This document shows positions 7,869 through 17,100 of a stretch of 64,000 nucleotides of DNA, piece after piece. How positions within the stretch are numbered: position 1 is the stretch's first letter; each line of letters begins with the position of its first letter. The notes under the pieces were generated by a model. The model saw only the letters and a program-made list of their open reading frames with translations. It was not told where the DNA came from and made no database searches. The stretch is from Bacteroidota bacterium (GTDB lineage Bacteria > Bacteroidota > Bacteroidia > Chitinophagales > Saprospiraceae). The DNA lies in contig JASBVF010000040.1 of the NCBI GenBank assembly GCA_030147525.1, forward strand, positions 62,001 through 126,000. Direction: 5' to 3'. A program made the position numbers and the translations under genes.

Positions 7869-10160
7869 ATGGTATTCGACCTCGATCTCATAAAAAAAGT
7901 CTATGGTGAGCTTCCCGGCAAAGTGGAAGCAGCCCGCAAAATGCTGGGCCGTCCGATGACGCTCACAGAAAAAATCCTCTACACGCACCTTCACGAAGAA
8001 TCGCCGCTGCAGGAATACAAGCGGGGTGAAGACTACGTATTCTTTGCCCCTGACAGGGTAGCCATGCAGGACGCAACAGCGCAAATGGCACTGCTCCAGT
8101 TCGACATGTGCGGCCGCAAATCAACGGCTGTGCCCTCGACGGTGCATTGCGATCACCTCATCCTGGCCAAAGACGGCGCTGAAGAAGACCTGAAAAGCGC
8201 TGTGGACACAAACAAGGAAGTGTACGATTTCCTCGCCTCCATTTCTGACAAATACGGCATCGGCTTCTGGAAGCCCGGCGCCGGAATCATCCACCAGATC
8301 GTCCTGGAAAATTACGCTTTCCCTTGCGGCATGATGATCGGTACCGATAGCCATACGCCCAACGCAGGTGGTCTCGGCATGGTCGCTATCGGCGTCGGCG
8401 GAGCGGATGCGGTGGACGTGATGGCAGGCATGCCCTGGGAATTGAAAATGCCGAAGGTAATCGGCGTGAAACTGACCGGCAAAATGAGCGGCTGGACTTC
8501 CTCGAAGGACGTGATCCTGAAAGTGGCCGGCATCCTCACCGTAAAAGGTGGCACCGGCGCTATCGTCGAGTATTTCGGCGAAGGTGCACGCTCGCTGTCC
8601 TGTACCGGCAAAGGCACCATCTGCAACATGGGCGCTGAAATCGGCGCCACGACCTCCACCTTCGGCTACGACGAGGCAATGAGCCGCTACCTGCGTGCCA
8701 CCGGCCGCACGGACGTTGCCAACCTCGCCGACCAGATTGCGGAGCACCTCACCGGCGACGCCGAGTGCTACGCCAACCCGGAAAAATACTTCGACCGGGT
8801 CATTGAAATCGACCTCTCGACGCTGGAGCCGCACGTGAACGGCCCGTACACGCCGGACCTGGCTTGGCCCATTTCAAAATTTGCGGAGGCAGTGAAAGAA
8901 AACGGCTACCCGCAAAAACTCGAAGTTGGCCTCATCGGCTCCTGCACCAACTCCAGCTACGAAGACCTCGACCGTGCCGCCTCGCTGGCCAACCAGGCTG
9001 TGGCTAAAAATCTGAAAGTGAAATCTGAATTCACCGTGACGCCCGGCTCCGAGCAAATCCGCTTCACCGTGGAAAGAGACGGCCAGTTGGAGGCTTTTGA
9101 AAAAATGGGCGGCGTCGTACTGTCCAACGCCTGCGGCCCCTGCATCGGCCAGTGGGCACGGCACAATGCGCCGGAAGACATCAAAGCCGGCCGCAAAAAC
9201 TCCATCATCACTTCCTTCAACCGGAACTTCAGCAAGCGCAACGACGGCAACCCGCACACACACGGTTTCGTCGCCAGCCCGGAGATCGTGACGGCCATGG
9301 CCATTGCCGGCGACCTCACGTTCAACCCGCTGACTGATTCGCTGGTGAATGAAAATGGTGAAAAAGTAAAACTCGATCCGCCCACCGGCGTGGAACTGCC
9401 ACCGAAAGGCTTCGATGTGGAGGACGCCGGCTACCAGGCGCCCGCCGAAGACGGCAGTAAAGTGCAGGTCGTCGTGGATCCGAATTCCGAGCGCCTGCAA
9501 TTGCTCACGCCGTTCAAGCCGATCACGCAGTCGCAGTTGACAGGCATGCGCCTTTTGATCAAAGCCAAAGGCAAGTGTACCACCGACCACATCTCGATGG
9601 CCGGCCCGTGGCTGGTGTACCGTGGCCACCTGGAAAATATTTCCAACAACTGTTTCATCGGCGCCATCAACTACTTCAACGACGAGGCGAACAAAGTGGC
9701 TAACTACGCCGCCAACGCTGCCTCTCCCGAATTCATGGCCGTGCCCGATTCTGCCCGCAAATACAAGGCTGCCGGCATCAGCACGGTGGTTTTCGGCGAG
9801 GAAAACTACGGCGAAGGCTCCAGCCGGGAACACGCTGCGATGGAGCCACGCCACCTCGGCGTGAAGGCGGTGATTGTGAAATCCTTCGCCCGCATCCACG
9901 AAACGAACCTGAAAAAACAGGGCATGCTGGCCTACACGTTCGCTAACCCGGCCGACTACGAAAAAGTCCGCCAGGACGACACGATCGACATTTTAGGTTT
10001 CGATGAAATGGCGCCCGGCAAAAACATGACCGTCGTGCTGCACCACGCCGACGGCTCGGAGGAGCGCTTCGAAGTGAAACATACTTACAACCAGGCCCAG
10101 ATCGGATGGGTTCGTGCCGGTTCGGCGCTGAACAAGATCCGGGAGGAGATCCTGGCATAA
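7869..10160 (+). CDS. acn: Aconitate hydratase (mitochondrial-type aconitase)
   Basis: 763 residues, the length of mitochondrial-type aconitases. It interconverts citrate and isocitrate in the TCA cycle and glyoxylate shunt using a [4Fe-4S] cluster. The three cluster cysteines are Cys359 (GSCTNSS), Cys422 and Cys425 (CGPCIG), almost the same numbers as the pig enzyme (358, 421, 424). The swivel domain has [19 protein letters not shown] with the active-site Ser/Arg. Codon use is very GC-rich at third positions, as expected of a highly expressed gene. A strong terminator follows at 10181. The divergent ScfR-type regulator suggests control by acyl-CoA status. Confidence 0.97.
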   Translation: MVFDLDLIKKVYGELPGKVEAARKMLGRPMTLTEKILYTHLHEESPLQEYKRGEDYVFFAPDRVAMQDATAQMALLQFDMCGRKSTAVPSTVHCDHLILAKDGAEEDLKSAVDTNKEVYDFLASISDKYGIGFWKPGAGIIHQIVLENYAFPCGMMIGTDSHTPNAGGLGMVAIGVGGADAVDVMAGMPWELKMPKVIGVKLTGKMSGWTSSKDVILKVAGILTVKGGTGAIVEYFGEGARSLSCTGKGTICNMGAEIGATTSTFGYDEAMSRYLRATGRTDVANLADQIAEHLTGDAECYANPEKYFDRVIEIDLSTLEPHVNGPYTPDLAWPISKFAEAVKENGYPQKLEVGLIGSCTNSSYEDLDRAASLANQAVAKNLKVKSEFTVTPGSEQIRFTVERDGQLEAFEKMGGVVLSNACGPCIGQWARHNAPEDIKAGRKNSIITSFNRNFSKRNDGNPHTHGFVASPEIVTAMAIAGDLTFNPLTDSLVNENGEKVKLDPPTGVELPPKGFDVEDAGYQAPAEDGSKVQVVVDPNSERLQLLTPFKPITQSQLTGMRLLIKAKGKCTTDHISMAGPWLVYRGHLENISNNCFIGAINYFNDEANKVANYAANAASPEFMAVPDSARKYKAAGISTVVFGEENYGEGSSREHAAMEPRHLGVKAVIVKSFARIHETNLKKQGMLAYTFANPADYEKVRQDDTIDILGFDEMAPGKNMTVVLHHADGSEERFEVKHTYNQAQIGWVRAGSALNKIREEILA

Positions 10161-10180
10161 TTGTTTTTTGAAAAAATGAA

Positions 10181-10217
10181 ACGGGCTTGCCAGGGGACTG
10201 GCAGGCCCGTTTTTTTA
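10181..10217 (+). terminator. Rho-independent terminator after aconitase
   Basis: The stem ACGGGCTTGCCAG (10181-10193) pairs with CTGGCAGGCCCGT (10198-10210) with one mismatch and a 4-nt loop, followed by a run of T. It also faces the convergent gene ending at 10255. Confidence 0.92.
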
Positions 10218-10223
10218 TGATAA

Positions 10224-10247
10224 CCCTCAAACCCTCAAACAAATTAT
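10224..10247. repeat. Single-arm micro-word repeat (word CTCAAAC)
   Basis: AACCCTCAAACCCTCAAAC holds two exact copies of CCTCAAAC with flanking drift, between the aconitase terminator and the convergent T9SS gene. The same word (nTCAAAC) is found in four copies at 12680-12720. Confidence 0.5.
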
Positions 10248-10254
10248 TTACTTT

Positions 10255-11508
10255 TTAATGAACAACAATTTTCTCCGTCCAATGCTGGCCGCCGGATGCG
10301 AGGGTGAGAAGGTAAAGACCAGGTGGCCAGGCGGAGACGTCGATTTCAAGGCCGGTTCCTGTATTCCCCAGGGTAATATTTTCCAGGTAGCAGCTCTGTC
10401 CCAGCAAGTTACGGACAGTGAGCTGTGCCGGGATTGCGACACCCATTTTTGTTGAAATGCTGATATTCAACACCGAGGCGGCAGGATTGGGGTACACTTC
10501 TATTGGATTGTTTTCCTGAAAAACATCACGGCTGCCGGTGAGTGGCTGATTGCGGTTGAAGCGCAGTAACAGGCCGTCCTCTCCGCCGATGAGGAGGATG
10601 CTGTCGTTGGCTTGTTCGATGGCTCCAAGTCTCTTATCCTGTTCATGCCATAACTTATTCCAGGTATCACCACCGTCGTAAGTATAGAGTAATACACCTT
10701 GTTTCTTAATGATATTGTACCCGCAAACATACCCTTCGTTTTCGGAAATAAACAGAATATCATAAAGCTTATCATTCCAGTCTTCATATACTTTTACCCA
10801 AGTGACTCCCTTATCTATGGATCTGATGATTTGACTTTTACTTGAATTATAATTTCCAGCGACAAACAACAAACTATCTGAAAAATGATAAATATCGGAT
10901 GGAATCTGGTTAAAGCCATAAGCATTAGACCAAGTCTCACCTCCATCCACCGATCTGCTTATACCTCCTATTCGCCCTCGAAATATGGTATTGACATCAA
11001 GAAAGTGAACTGCTACATAATAAACACTGGGCGGACCAGAAAATTGCAAGGTAGTCGTTTCCCACCCATCGTTGGTTTGTAAAATATTACCCGTTATTCC
11101 ACCAACCAATATCCCTTTTTGTTCATTCGCCATATCAAATGCCCAAAAAGTAGCGATAGTATCAAGAAGTGTGGTCCAGGTTTGACCACCGTCAATAGTT
11201 TTAAAAATATTGGCCGTTGGTGAAACTGGCGAGGAGGAGGCAGCAATGAAATAAATACTGGAATCAATGCAAACCATATCATACATGCCAATTGGAGCAG
11301 GGGCCGTTAACATGACATAAGTTTCTCCTAAATCGTAAGATTTAAAAAAAGAACCACCGGCGTCCAGGAAAACACAGAATTCGTCAAAGCAACAAATATT
11401 TGCAACTGACTTGCCTGGAGTTTGTAAAACTTCAAACTGTGCCAAAAGGCTGGATGTAATAAAAAAGGAGAATACGACAAGATATGAATGAAGCAATAAT
11501 TTTTTCAT
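10255..11508 (-). CDS. T9SS type A secreted protein with YCF48/BNR-like propeller repeats
   Basis: The start is taken at the ATG at 11508, which gives 417 residues and a clean signal peptide (MKKLLLHSYLVVFSFFITSS, cleaved near AQ); the longer frame to 11562 adds an implausible N-terminus. Repeated blocks such as DGGETWSNAY, DKGVTWVKVY and DGGDTWNKLW mark sialidase/YCF48-type beta-propeller blades. The C-terminus has the type A sorting domain: IEVYPNPAASVLNIS, then LLGQ and PPGLYLLTL, ending EKIVVH. Such proteins cross the outer membrane by the Por/T9SS and are anchored or released. The ligand is unknown. Its third-base GC is lower than that of aconitase next door. Confidence 0.9.
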   Translation of the reverse strand: MKKLLLHSYLVVFSFFITSSLLAQFEVLQTPGKSVANICCFDEFCVFLDAGGSFFKSYDLGETYVMLTAPAPIGMYDMVCIDSSIYFIAASSSPVSPTANIFKTIDGGQTWTTLLDTIATFWAFDMANEQKGILVGGITGNILQTNDGWETTTLQFSGPPSVYYVAVHFLDVNTIFRGRIGGISRSVDGGETWSNAYGFNQIPSDIYHFSDSLLFVAGNYNSSKSQIIRSIDKGVTWVKVYEDWNDKLYDILFISENEGYVCGYNIIKKQGVLLYTYDGGDTWNKLWHEQDKRLGAIEQANDSILLIGGEDGLLLRFNRNQPLTGSRDVFQENNPIEVYPNPAASVLNISISTKMGVAIPAQLTVRNLLGQSCYLENITLGNTGTGLEIDVSAWPPGLYLLTLASGGQHWTEKIVVH

Positions 11509-11702
11509 CCTGTGTAAAATTAAAGGGCATGAATTGGTCGCCTCAAGTCTTCCAGCGGCCATCGTTAAATCCCGGAATTAGACCTTACATTCAAAGGTAC
11601 CACAGTTTCAGCAAGTGTTGTTTTTATTAGAAAAATGCAGGGGTAAGTTTTTATTTCTGGCTTTAGAAGACTTGAACAACTAGGCATTGACAAGAGTGAA
11701 AA

Positions 11703-12677
11703 TTAAGTAAAAACCTTCTGCTCCTCCCCAAAATCCAACCCCGGAAACTCCCGCTCCAGCCGCTCCATTTCCTCCATCGTTTTTTTGATAAAATTTTGAT
11801 ATTCAACCGATTGCGGGTGAAATGGCCGGTGTGCCGCCGCTGCTGCGATTCGCTCGATACGGCGGCAGAGCGTCCTGGTTTTTTCATCAAAAAATGCCTC
11901 TTCGAAGTATTGCCAGACGTAATCGACGGCCACCGGGTTGGGGTGCGCCATGTCCGCCTCGTAGAAGCGGTAGTCCCGCAGGTCGTCAAGCAGGATTTCG
12001 TAGGCGGGGAAGTAGTGGACGAAGGGCAGGCGGCGGCAGATTTCCTCCAGCGCCAGCAACAGGGTGGCCTTGCTGCGCTGGTTTTCGATCAGCCCGTCCC
12101 GCAGGTGCCGCACGGGGCTGACGGTGGCGATGATTTCGAGGCTGGGCGTTTGCTCCCACAGTTTTTCAAAAACAGGCGCCAGCGCCTGCACAATTTCAGC
12201 GATGGTCAGGCGGCGGCGTTCGAACTCGTGTCCCGGCACCTTGTGGCAGTTCGCCACGATTTCACCGTTTTTTTTAAAAACAAAAACATTGGACGTGCCA
12301 AGCGTTACGATGAGGCGGTTGGCTTTCGCCAAAAAAGCCCCGGCCTCGGCCAGCGAGCGGTTGACGCCTTCGAGCGCCTCCGTTTTTTCAGGATAGGAAA
12401 AGCGGCCGTGGTGGGCGAAACTGTGCCAGAGGCCCAGGTTTTCAAACAAATCCTCCTCCCGGAACGGCTCGCCGGACAACAGTTTTTCAAAAACCTGCCC
12501 CACCGAAACGGGATTGTAAACGATGCCGAAAGGATTGACCAGCGCCGGAAATTTCAGCTTCCGCAGCCGCCCGCCGATGTGTTCCGCAAAGCAGGAACCC
12601 ACGCAAAGCGTGTGGTCGCTGTGCGCCAGGCGCAAGGGACTTTGGAAGGGGGGAAGTTTGGTGCGAAAGTCTGGCAT
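11703..12677 (-). CDS. GSCFA domain protein
   Basis: 324 residues. The signature VGSCFAE lies near the N-terminus, followed by NPFGIVYNP and later GTSNVFVFK and VTVSPVRHLRDG, the pattern of the GSCFA family, which has an SGNH/GDSL-hydrolase-like fold with the Ser in GS and a distal His (SPVRH). No signal peptide is present. The biochemical role of the family is not established; some members occur as domains of surface-polysaccharide enzymes. It is the last gene of a minus-strand run ruvX-def-GSCFA, 44 bp after def. Confidence 0.88.
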   Translation of the reverse strand: MPDFRTKLPPFQSPLRLAHSDHTLCVGSCFAEHIGGRLRKLKFPALVNPFGIVYNPVSVGQVFEKLLSGEPFREEDLFENLGLWHSFAHHGRFSYPEKTEALEGVNRSLAEAGAFLAKANRLIVTLGTSNVFVFKKNGEIVANCHKVPGHEFERRRLTIAEIVQALAPVFEKLWEQTPSLEIIATVSPVRHLRDGLIENQRSKATLLLALEEICRRLPFVHYFPAYEILLDDLRDYRFYEADMAHPNPVAVDYVWQYFEEAFFDEKTRTLCRRIERIAAAAAHRPFHPQSVEYQNFIKKTMEEMERLEREFPGLDFGEEQKVFT

Positions 12678-12679
12678 AG

Positions 12680-12720
12680 CAATTCAAACCCATCAAACAA
12701 ATCAAACTCCTCAAACAAAA
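12680..12720. repeat. Single-arm micro-word repeat (word nTCAAAC x4) between def and the GSCFA gene
   Basis: Four consecutive 8-9-nt units end in TCAAAC (ATTCAAAC, CATCAAAC, AATCAAAC, CCTCAAAC) and fill nearly the whole intergenic gap. No second arm is visible. It matches the word at 10224. Confidence 0.65.
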
Positions 12721-12721
12721 A

Positions 12722-13303
12722 TCACCTCCTCACCGCAAATTTCATCCGGTAATCCGCCTTCACCTCGCCTTTGCGGATTTTGTCGAGTTTGCGTTTGATG
12801 AGTTGTTTTTTGATGGGCTTCAACAATTCGGTGAACAGGACGCCTTCGATGTGGTCGTACTCGTGCTGCACGACCCGGGCGTTGAGGCCGTTGAAAGTTT
12901 CCTCGTGTTCCACGAAATTTTCATCGAGGTAGCGCAGGCGGATTTGCTCGGGTCGGTCCACGTCGCCCCGGATGTCGGGGATGCTGAGGCAGCCTTCCTC
13001 GAAGGTCCACGGCGTACCGTTTTCCTCGATTTTGTAGGCATTGATGAAAACTTTTCGGATGGGTGGCTCCTTCGGTTCTTCCTTTTTCTCCTTTTTTTCT
13101 TCGTCCTCTTTCGGATGGGTATCGACGACGAAGAGGCGGATGCCCAGGCCAATCTGCGGGGCAGCCAGGCCGACGCCTTCCGCATGGTGCATGGTTTCCC
13201 ACATGTTTTCGATCAACTCCTGCAGGCCGGGATAGTCCGGCGTGATGTCTTCGGCCACTTTTTTCAGTACGGGCTGGCCGTATGCGTAGATGGGTAAAAT
13301 CAT
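12722..13303 (-). CDS. def: Peptide deformylase
   Basis: 193 residues. It removes the formyl group from the N-terminal Met of new proteins. All three motifs are intact: [10 protein letters not shown] (43-52), EEGCLS with metal ligand Cys105, and QHEYDH with His147, Glu148 and His151. Unusual is a 15-residue, almost purely Lys/Glu/Pro insertion at about 66-80 between motif I and the strand leading to motif II. It lies between ruvX and the GSCFA gene, codirectional, with a palindromic micro-word repeat (13305-13376) just upstream of its start. Confidence 0.97.
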   Translation of the reverse strand: MILPIYAYGQPVLKKVAEDITPDYPGLQELIENMWETMHHAEGVGLAAPQIGLGIRLFVVDTHPKEDEEKKEKKEEPKEPPIRKVFINAYKIEENGTPWTFEEGCLSIPDIRGDVDRPEQIRLRYLDENFVEHEETFNGLNARVVQHEYDHIEGVLFTELLKPIKKQLIKRKLDKIRKGEVKADYRMKFAVRR

Positions 13304-13304
13304 T

Positions 13305-13376
13305 TTGGTGACTCGTGATTGGTGATTCGTGATTGGTGCCGGCTCTAATCACCAGTCACCAATCACAAGTCACCAA
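13305..13376. repeat. Inverted micro-word repeat (word GTGATTGGT) between ruvX and def
   Basis: Arms 13305-13334 and 13347-13376 match at 27 of 30 positions when one is reversed. Each arm is itself a run of drifting copies of the word (GTGACTcGTGATTgGTGATTcGTGATT). The element fills the whole 73-bp gap, directly abutting ruvX and ending 2 bp from the def start. Confidence 0.85.
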
Positions 13377-13796
13377 CTAAAATTTTCCAATACTTTTTAA
13401 ATAATCCTCCAGGATCAGGGCGGCGCTGACTTTATCAACCAATGACTTGTCCCGGCGTTTTTTCTGACCGATGCCGCTTTGCAGAATAATCTGCTTGGCG
13501 TCCACCGAAGTGAAGCGCTCGTCGTGCGTAACCACCTCGATGTCAGGGAATTGCTTTCGCAAATTCCGGACGAAACCCACGACGAGGTGGGCGATCTGTG
13601 CCGGATTCCCGTCGGGGTGGAGCGGCTCGCCGACAACGATTTTTTCCACTTCCTCCTCCTGAAGGTAATTTTTCAGGAACTCAAACACCTCTCCCGTCGG
13701 AATGGTTGTGAGGCCCGAAGCGATGATCTGCAGCGGGTCGGTGGTGGCAATGCCGGTGCGTTTGGTGCCGTAGTCTATGGCCATGATTCTGGGCAT
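13377..13796 (-). CDS. ruvX: RuvX/YqgF family Holliday-junction-resolvase-like nuclease
   Basis: 139 residues, the usual size. The RNase H-like fold shows AIDYGTKRTG with the first catalytic Asp7, VVGEPLHPDG with a Glu, DERFTS, and the C-terminal acidic motif DKVSAALILEDYL. YqgF proteins act on 16S rRNA 5'-end processing and/or branched DNA. It heads the run with def and the GSCFA gene. A perfect -7 box lies 5 nt before the ATG, so the mRNA may be leaderless. Confidence 0.93.
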   Translation of the reverse strand: MPRIMAIDYGTKRTGIATTDPLQIIASGLTTIPTGEVFEFLKNYLQEEEVEKIVVGEPLHPDGNPAQIAHLVVGFVRNLRKQFPDIEVVTHDERFTSVDAKQIILQSGIGQKKRRDKSLVDKVSAALILEDYLKSIGKF

Positions 13797-13801
13797 GGGC
13801 G

Positions 13802-13832
13802 CAAAGGTAAGAAAGTGGTGGTGTTTAGAAAG
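13802..13832 (-). promoter_or_regulatory. ruvX promoter, leaderless candidate
   Basis: An exact -7 box TACCTTTG (13802-13809 on the minus strand) with CTTTC (13828-13832) about 19 nt upstream. Only 5 nt separate the box from the ATG at 13796, so the transcription start should coincide with the start codon. Confidence 0.65.
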
Positions 13833-13972
13833 TCAGGAATTGTGAGGAACGATTGCTTTTAGGCCGGGCTGACACTGTGCAGTGGCAGACGTTTTGTCAA
13901 ATTTAACATTTCCGCAACTAAGCCGGGGGCTCGTGCGTTTGAGAAAAGTCTTTTTTCGTTTAGTTTTGGACA

Positions 13973-14025
13973 GTTTTGAGCAACTAACTCATTAACTCAA
14001 AAACTCAAACAGTCAATAACTCCCT
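13973..14025. repeat. Micro-word repeat (word AACTCA)
   Basis: Drifting copies of AACTCa/AACTCc (CTAACTC, TTAACTC, AAACTC, ATAACTC) occur over about 45 nt, with GTTTTGAG (13973-13980) mirrored by CTCAAAAAC (13996-14004). Confidence 0.5.
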
Positions 14026-14064
14026 CATGTGGAGAGAAATTTGCTAACGGGTAGAAGGTTAACC

Positions 14065-14122
14065 GGGCAGGCGAGAATTTTCAGGATACTTGCTTACTGC
14101 CTACTTGCCTACCCGCCTACTT
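14065..14122. repeat. Micro-word repeat (word TACTTGCC) upstream of the DUF4175 gene
   Basis: The right part is a run of 8-9-nt units (TACTTGC, TTACTGCC, TACTTGCC, TACCCGCC, TACTT). GGGCAGGCGAG (14065-14075) is an imperfect mirror of 14104-14114 (9 of 11). The word is the same as that of the palindrome at 46230-46364. Confidence 0.55.
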
Positions 14123-14127
14123 AAAAA

Positions 14128-17100
14128 ATGTGGCCCATGTCTTACAAGGATAATTATCAGTTACTCATTGAAAAACTCGACCAGTTTATTCGCAAGTTTT
14201 ATGTCAACCAACTCATCCGGGGCGGTCTGTACAGCCTGGCGTTGATGCTGGTGTTGTTCCTTGGGTTGAACTTCCTGGAGTACAATTTTTTCTTTAAACC
14301 GGCCGTCCGGGAGGCGCTGTTTTTCTCCTTCGTCGGCATTTCGGCGGTGGCGCTGATCGTTTGGGTGGCCTTGCCGCTGCTGCATTATTTCCGATTGGGA
14401 AGTGTGATTTCTCACGAACAGGCAGCCCGGATCATTGGCGACCATTTCCCTGATGTGAAAGATAAGCTGCTGAATATCTTGCAGTTAAAATCGCAAGCCG
14501 ATAGTGCGACGAGCCGTGAGCTGATCCTGGCGAGCATCAACCAGAAGTCGGAGGAAGTGAAACCGGTACCCTTCCAGCGGGCCATCGACCTCACGCAGAA
14601 CCGCAAATATTTAAAATATGCCCTGCCGCCGCTGCTCCTGCTGATTGTGCTGCTGTTTGCAGCGCCCAGCCTCATCACGGACAGTACGGCTCGTTTGCTG
14701 AAATACAACAAGGAATTTGAAAAACCGGCGCCCTTCCATTTCATCGTGGACGAGGAAAACCTGGAAGTGGTGCAGTACGGCGAGTATCCGCTGACGGTGA
14801 AAGTGGACGGAGACGCCCTGCCGAACGAAGTTTTCATCAATGTTGATAATATCCAGTACCGCCTGACGAAGGAGGACAACCAGACCTTCACTTACCGCTT
14901 CAGCAACGTGGCGAAGGATACCGAGTTTAAACTTTTTTCCAGCGGCATCGAGTCGAGGGACTACACGCTGGAGGTTTTGAAAAAGCCCAACATCACCGGT
15001 TTTGAAGTAAAACTCGATTACCCCGCCTACATCGGCCGCAACGATGAATCGCTGAAAAGCATCGGCGACATGGTCGTGCCGGTGGGAACGAATATCGACT
15101 GGGTTTTTAATGCTGAAAATACAGGTAAAATTGCCATCCGTTTTGCGGATGCACCTGAAACGGTGGAGACGAAGCGCTTTTCAGACGATCTTTTTACTTA
15201 CAAAAAGAAGGCGATGCGGGATGAAATGTACCGGCTGTACATTTCCAACGAAGCGCTGCCAAATGCCGATTCGGTGACGTATTCGATCACCGTCATTCCT
15301 GATTTGTATCCGGTCATCAAGGCTGAAAAATTTGTGGACAGCACGAATACCAAACTGCTCTATTTTGTTGGGGAGGCTTCTGACGATTACGGTTTGCTCA
15401 GCCTCTCGTTTAACTACCGCCTCAAGCGGGACGGCCGTGACGGCGAGCTGAAAACACTGAAATTGCAGAAGCCCGATGGTAAAAATATCCAGTACAGCCA
15501 CATCTTCGACGTTGCCGAATTAGCCCTGAAACCGGGCGACGAAGTAACTTACTATTTCGAGGTATTCGACAACGACGGCGTGAACGGCAGCAAATCTGCC
15601 CGCACAACGCTGATGGTTTACTCGATGCCGACGGTGGAGGAGTTTGAAAAAATGCAGGAGGAAAACAGTGAGCAGATCAAGGACAAGCTGGAGAAGGCGA
15701 TGAAGGAGAGCAAGAAGATTCAGGACGAGATGAAGAAGCTGCGGGATAAAGTTTTACAGCAAAAAGATATGGACTGGCAGACTCGTAAGGAACTGGAAAA
15801 ACTGCTCGACCGCCAGAAAGAACTGCAAAAGCAGATGGACGAGGCCCGGAAAGCTTTTGAAGAAAATATGAAAAACCAGGAGGAATTCACCCAGCCTGAC
15901 GAGCAGATGCAGGAAAAACAGGAGCAACTCGAAAAGCTGATGGAGGAGACGATGAGTGATGAGATGAAAGAGTTGATGGAAAAAATAGAGCAACTCCTGC
16001 AGGAAATGCAGAAAGATCAGGCGCTGGAAATGATGCAGGAAATGCAGAACAACCAGGAGCAAAAGGAAAAAGACCTCGACCGCCTGATGGAACTGTACAA
16101 ACAACTCGAATTTGAATTCGAAATGCAGCAGACAATTGACAAACTGGAAAAGCTGGCCGAAGAGCAGGAAAAACTGAGCGAAGAGACCGAAAAACAGGAT
16201 CAGGAAAGCAAGGATCAATCCGCTCAGGAGCAAAAGCAGCAACAGGAGGAACTCCAGAAAAAGCAGGAGGAAGCCAAGAAGAAATTCGAAGAGATCGAAA
16301 AGAAAATAGAGGACCTGGAGAAGAAGAACGAGCAGATGCAGAATAAAAAAGACTTTGACGACCAGAAAGAAGAGCGCAAGGACGTCAAAGAAGACATGAA
16401 AGACAGCCAGCAGAACCTTCAGCAGCAGCAAAACCAGAAGGCCAGCCGCAAGCAAAAAAGTGCTGCCAAAAAGATGAAGGATATGGCCAACAACATGTCC
16501 ATGCAGATGCAGGGCCAGCAGATGGAGCAGATGGAGATGGACCTGAAAGCGTTGCGCCAGCTATTGGAAAATATCGTCACGCTGTCGTTCGGGCAGGAGG
16601 ATGTGATGAATCAGTTCACTCCGGTGGACATCAACACCCCCCGCTATGTCACGCTGACGCAGGAGCAGAAAAAAATTCAGGACGACTTCAAAGTGGTGGA
16701 AGACAGCCTCTACGCCCTCGCCAAGCGGGTGATCCAGATGGAAAGTTTCATCACCGAAAAAGTCGCCGACATCAAGGACAACATGCGCAAAAGCCTCACC
16801 AACCTCGAGGAGCGCCAGAAACCGCAGGCCGGCGAGCAGCAGCAGCGGGCGATGAAAAACCTGAACGACCTCGCCCTCATGCTCAGCGAAGTCATGCAGC
16901 AGATGCAGATGCAAATGTCAGGCATGATGCCCGGCAGCCAGATGTGCAGTAACCCCGGCGGCAGTGGCGGTGGTGACGGAAAAGCGCCAAAGGACAAAAT
17001 TTCCGAAGGGCAAAAAGAGCTGAACGAGGGCATGCAAAAAATGAAGCAGGGCAAAGGTCAGGGCGGCGAACAGGGTGGCGACAGCCCATCCGCCAAAGAA

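Larger units (their letters stand above)
13797..14127. other. Divergent gap between ruvX and the DUF4175 gene
   Basis: 331 bp without a credible gene. It holds the ruvX promoter at the left end and two micro-word stretches: 13973-14025 (word ACTCA/AACTC, with a short GTTTTGAG / CTCAAAAAC dyad) and 14065-14122 (word TACTTGCC). No strong -7 box for the downstream gene was found. Confidence 0.55.

Noticed and set aside
8874-9899. 341-codon frame antisense to aconitase
   Set aside because: Same cause: codon bias of a highly expressed gene.
15754-16455. Long Leu/Phe-rich minus-strand frame of 233 codons
   Set aside because: It is the antisense of the Glu/Lys/Gln coiled coil in DUF4175; such codons read Leu/Phe on the other strand.
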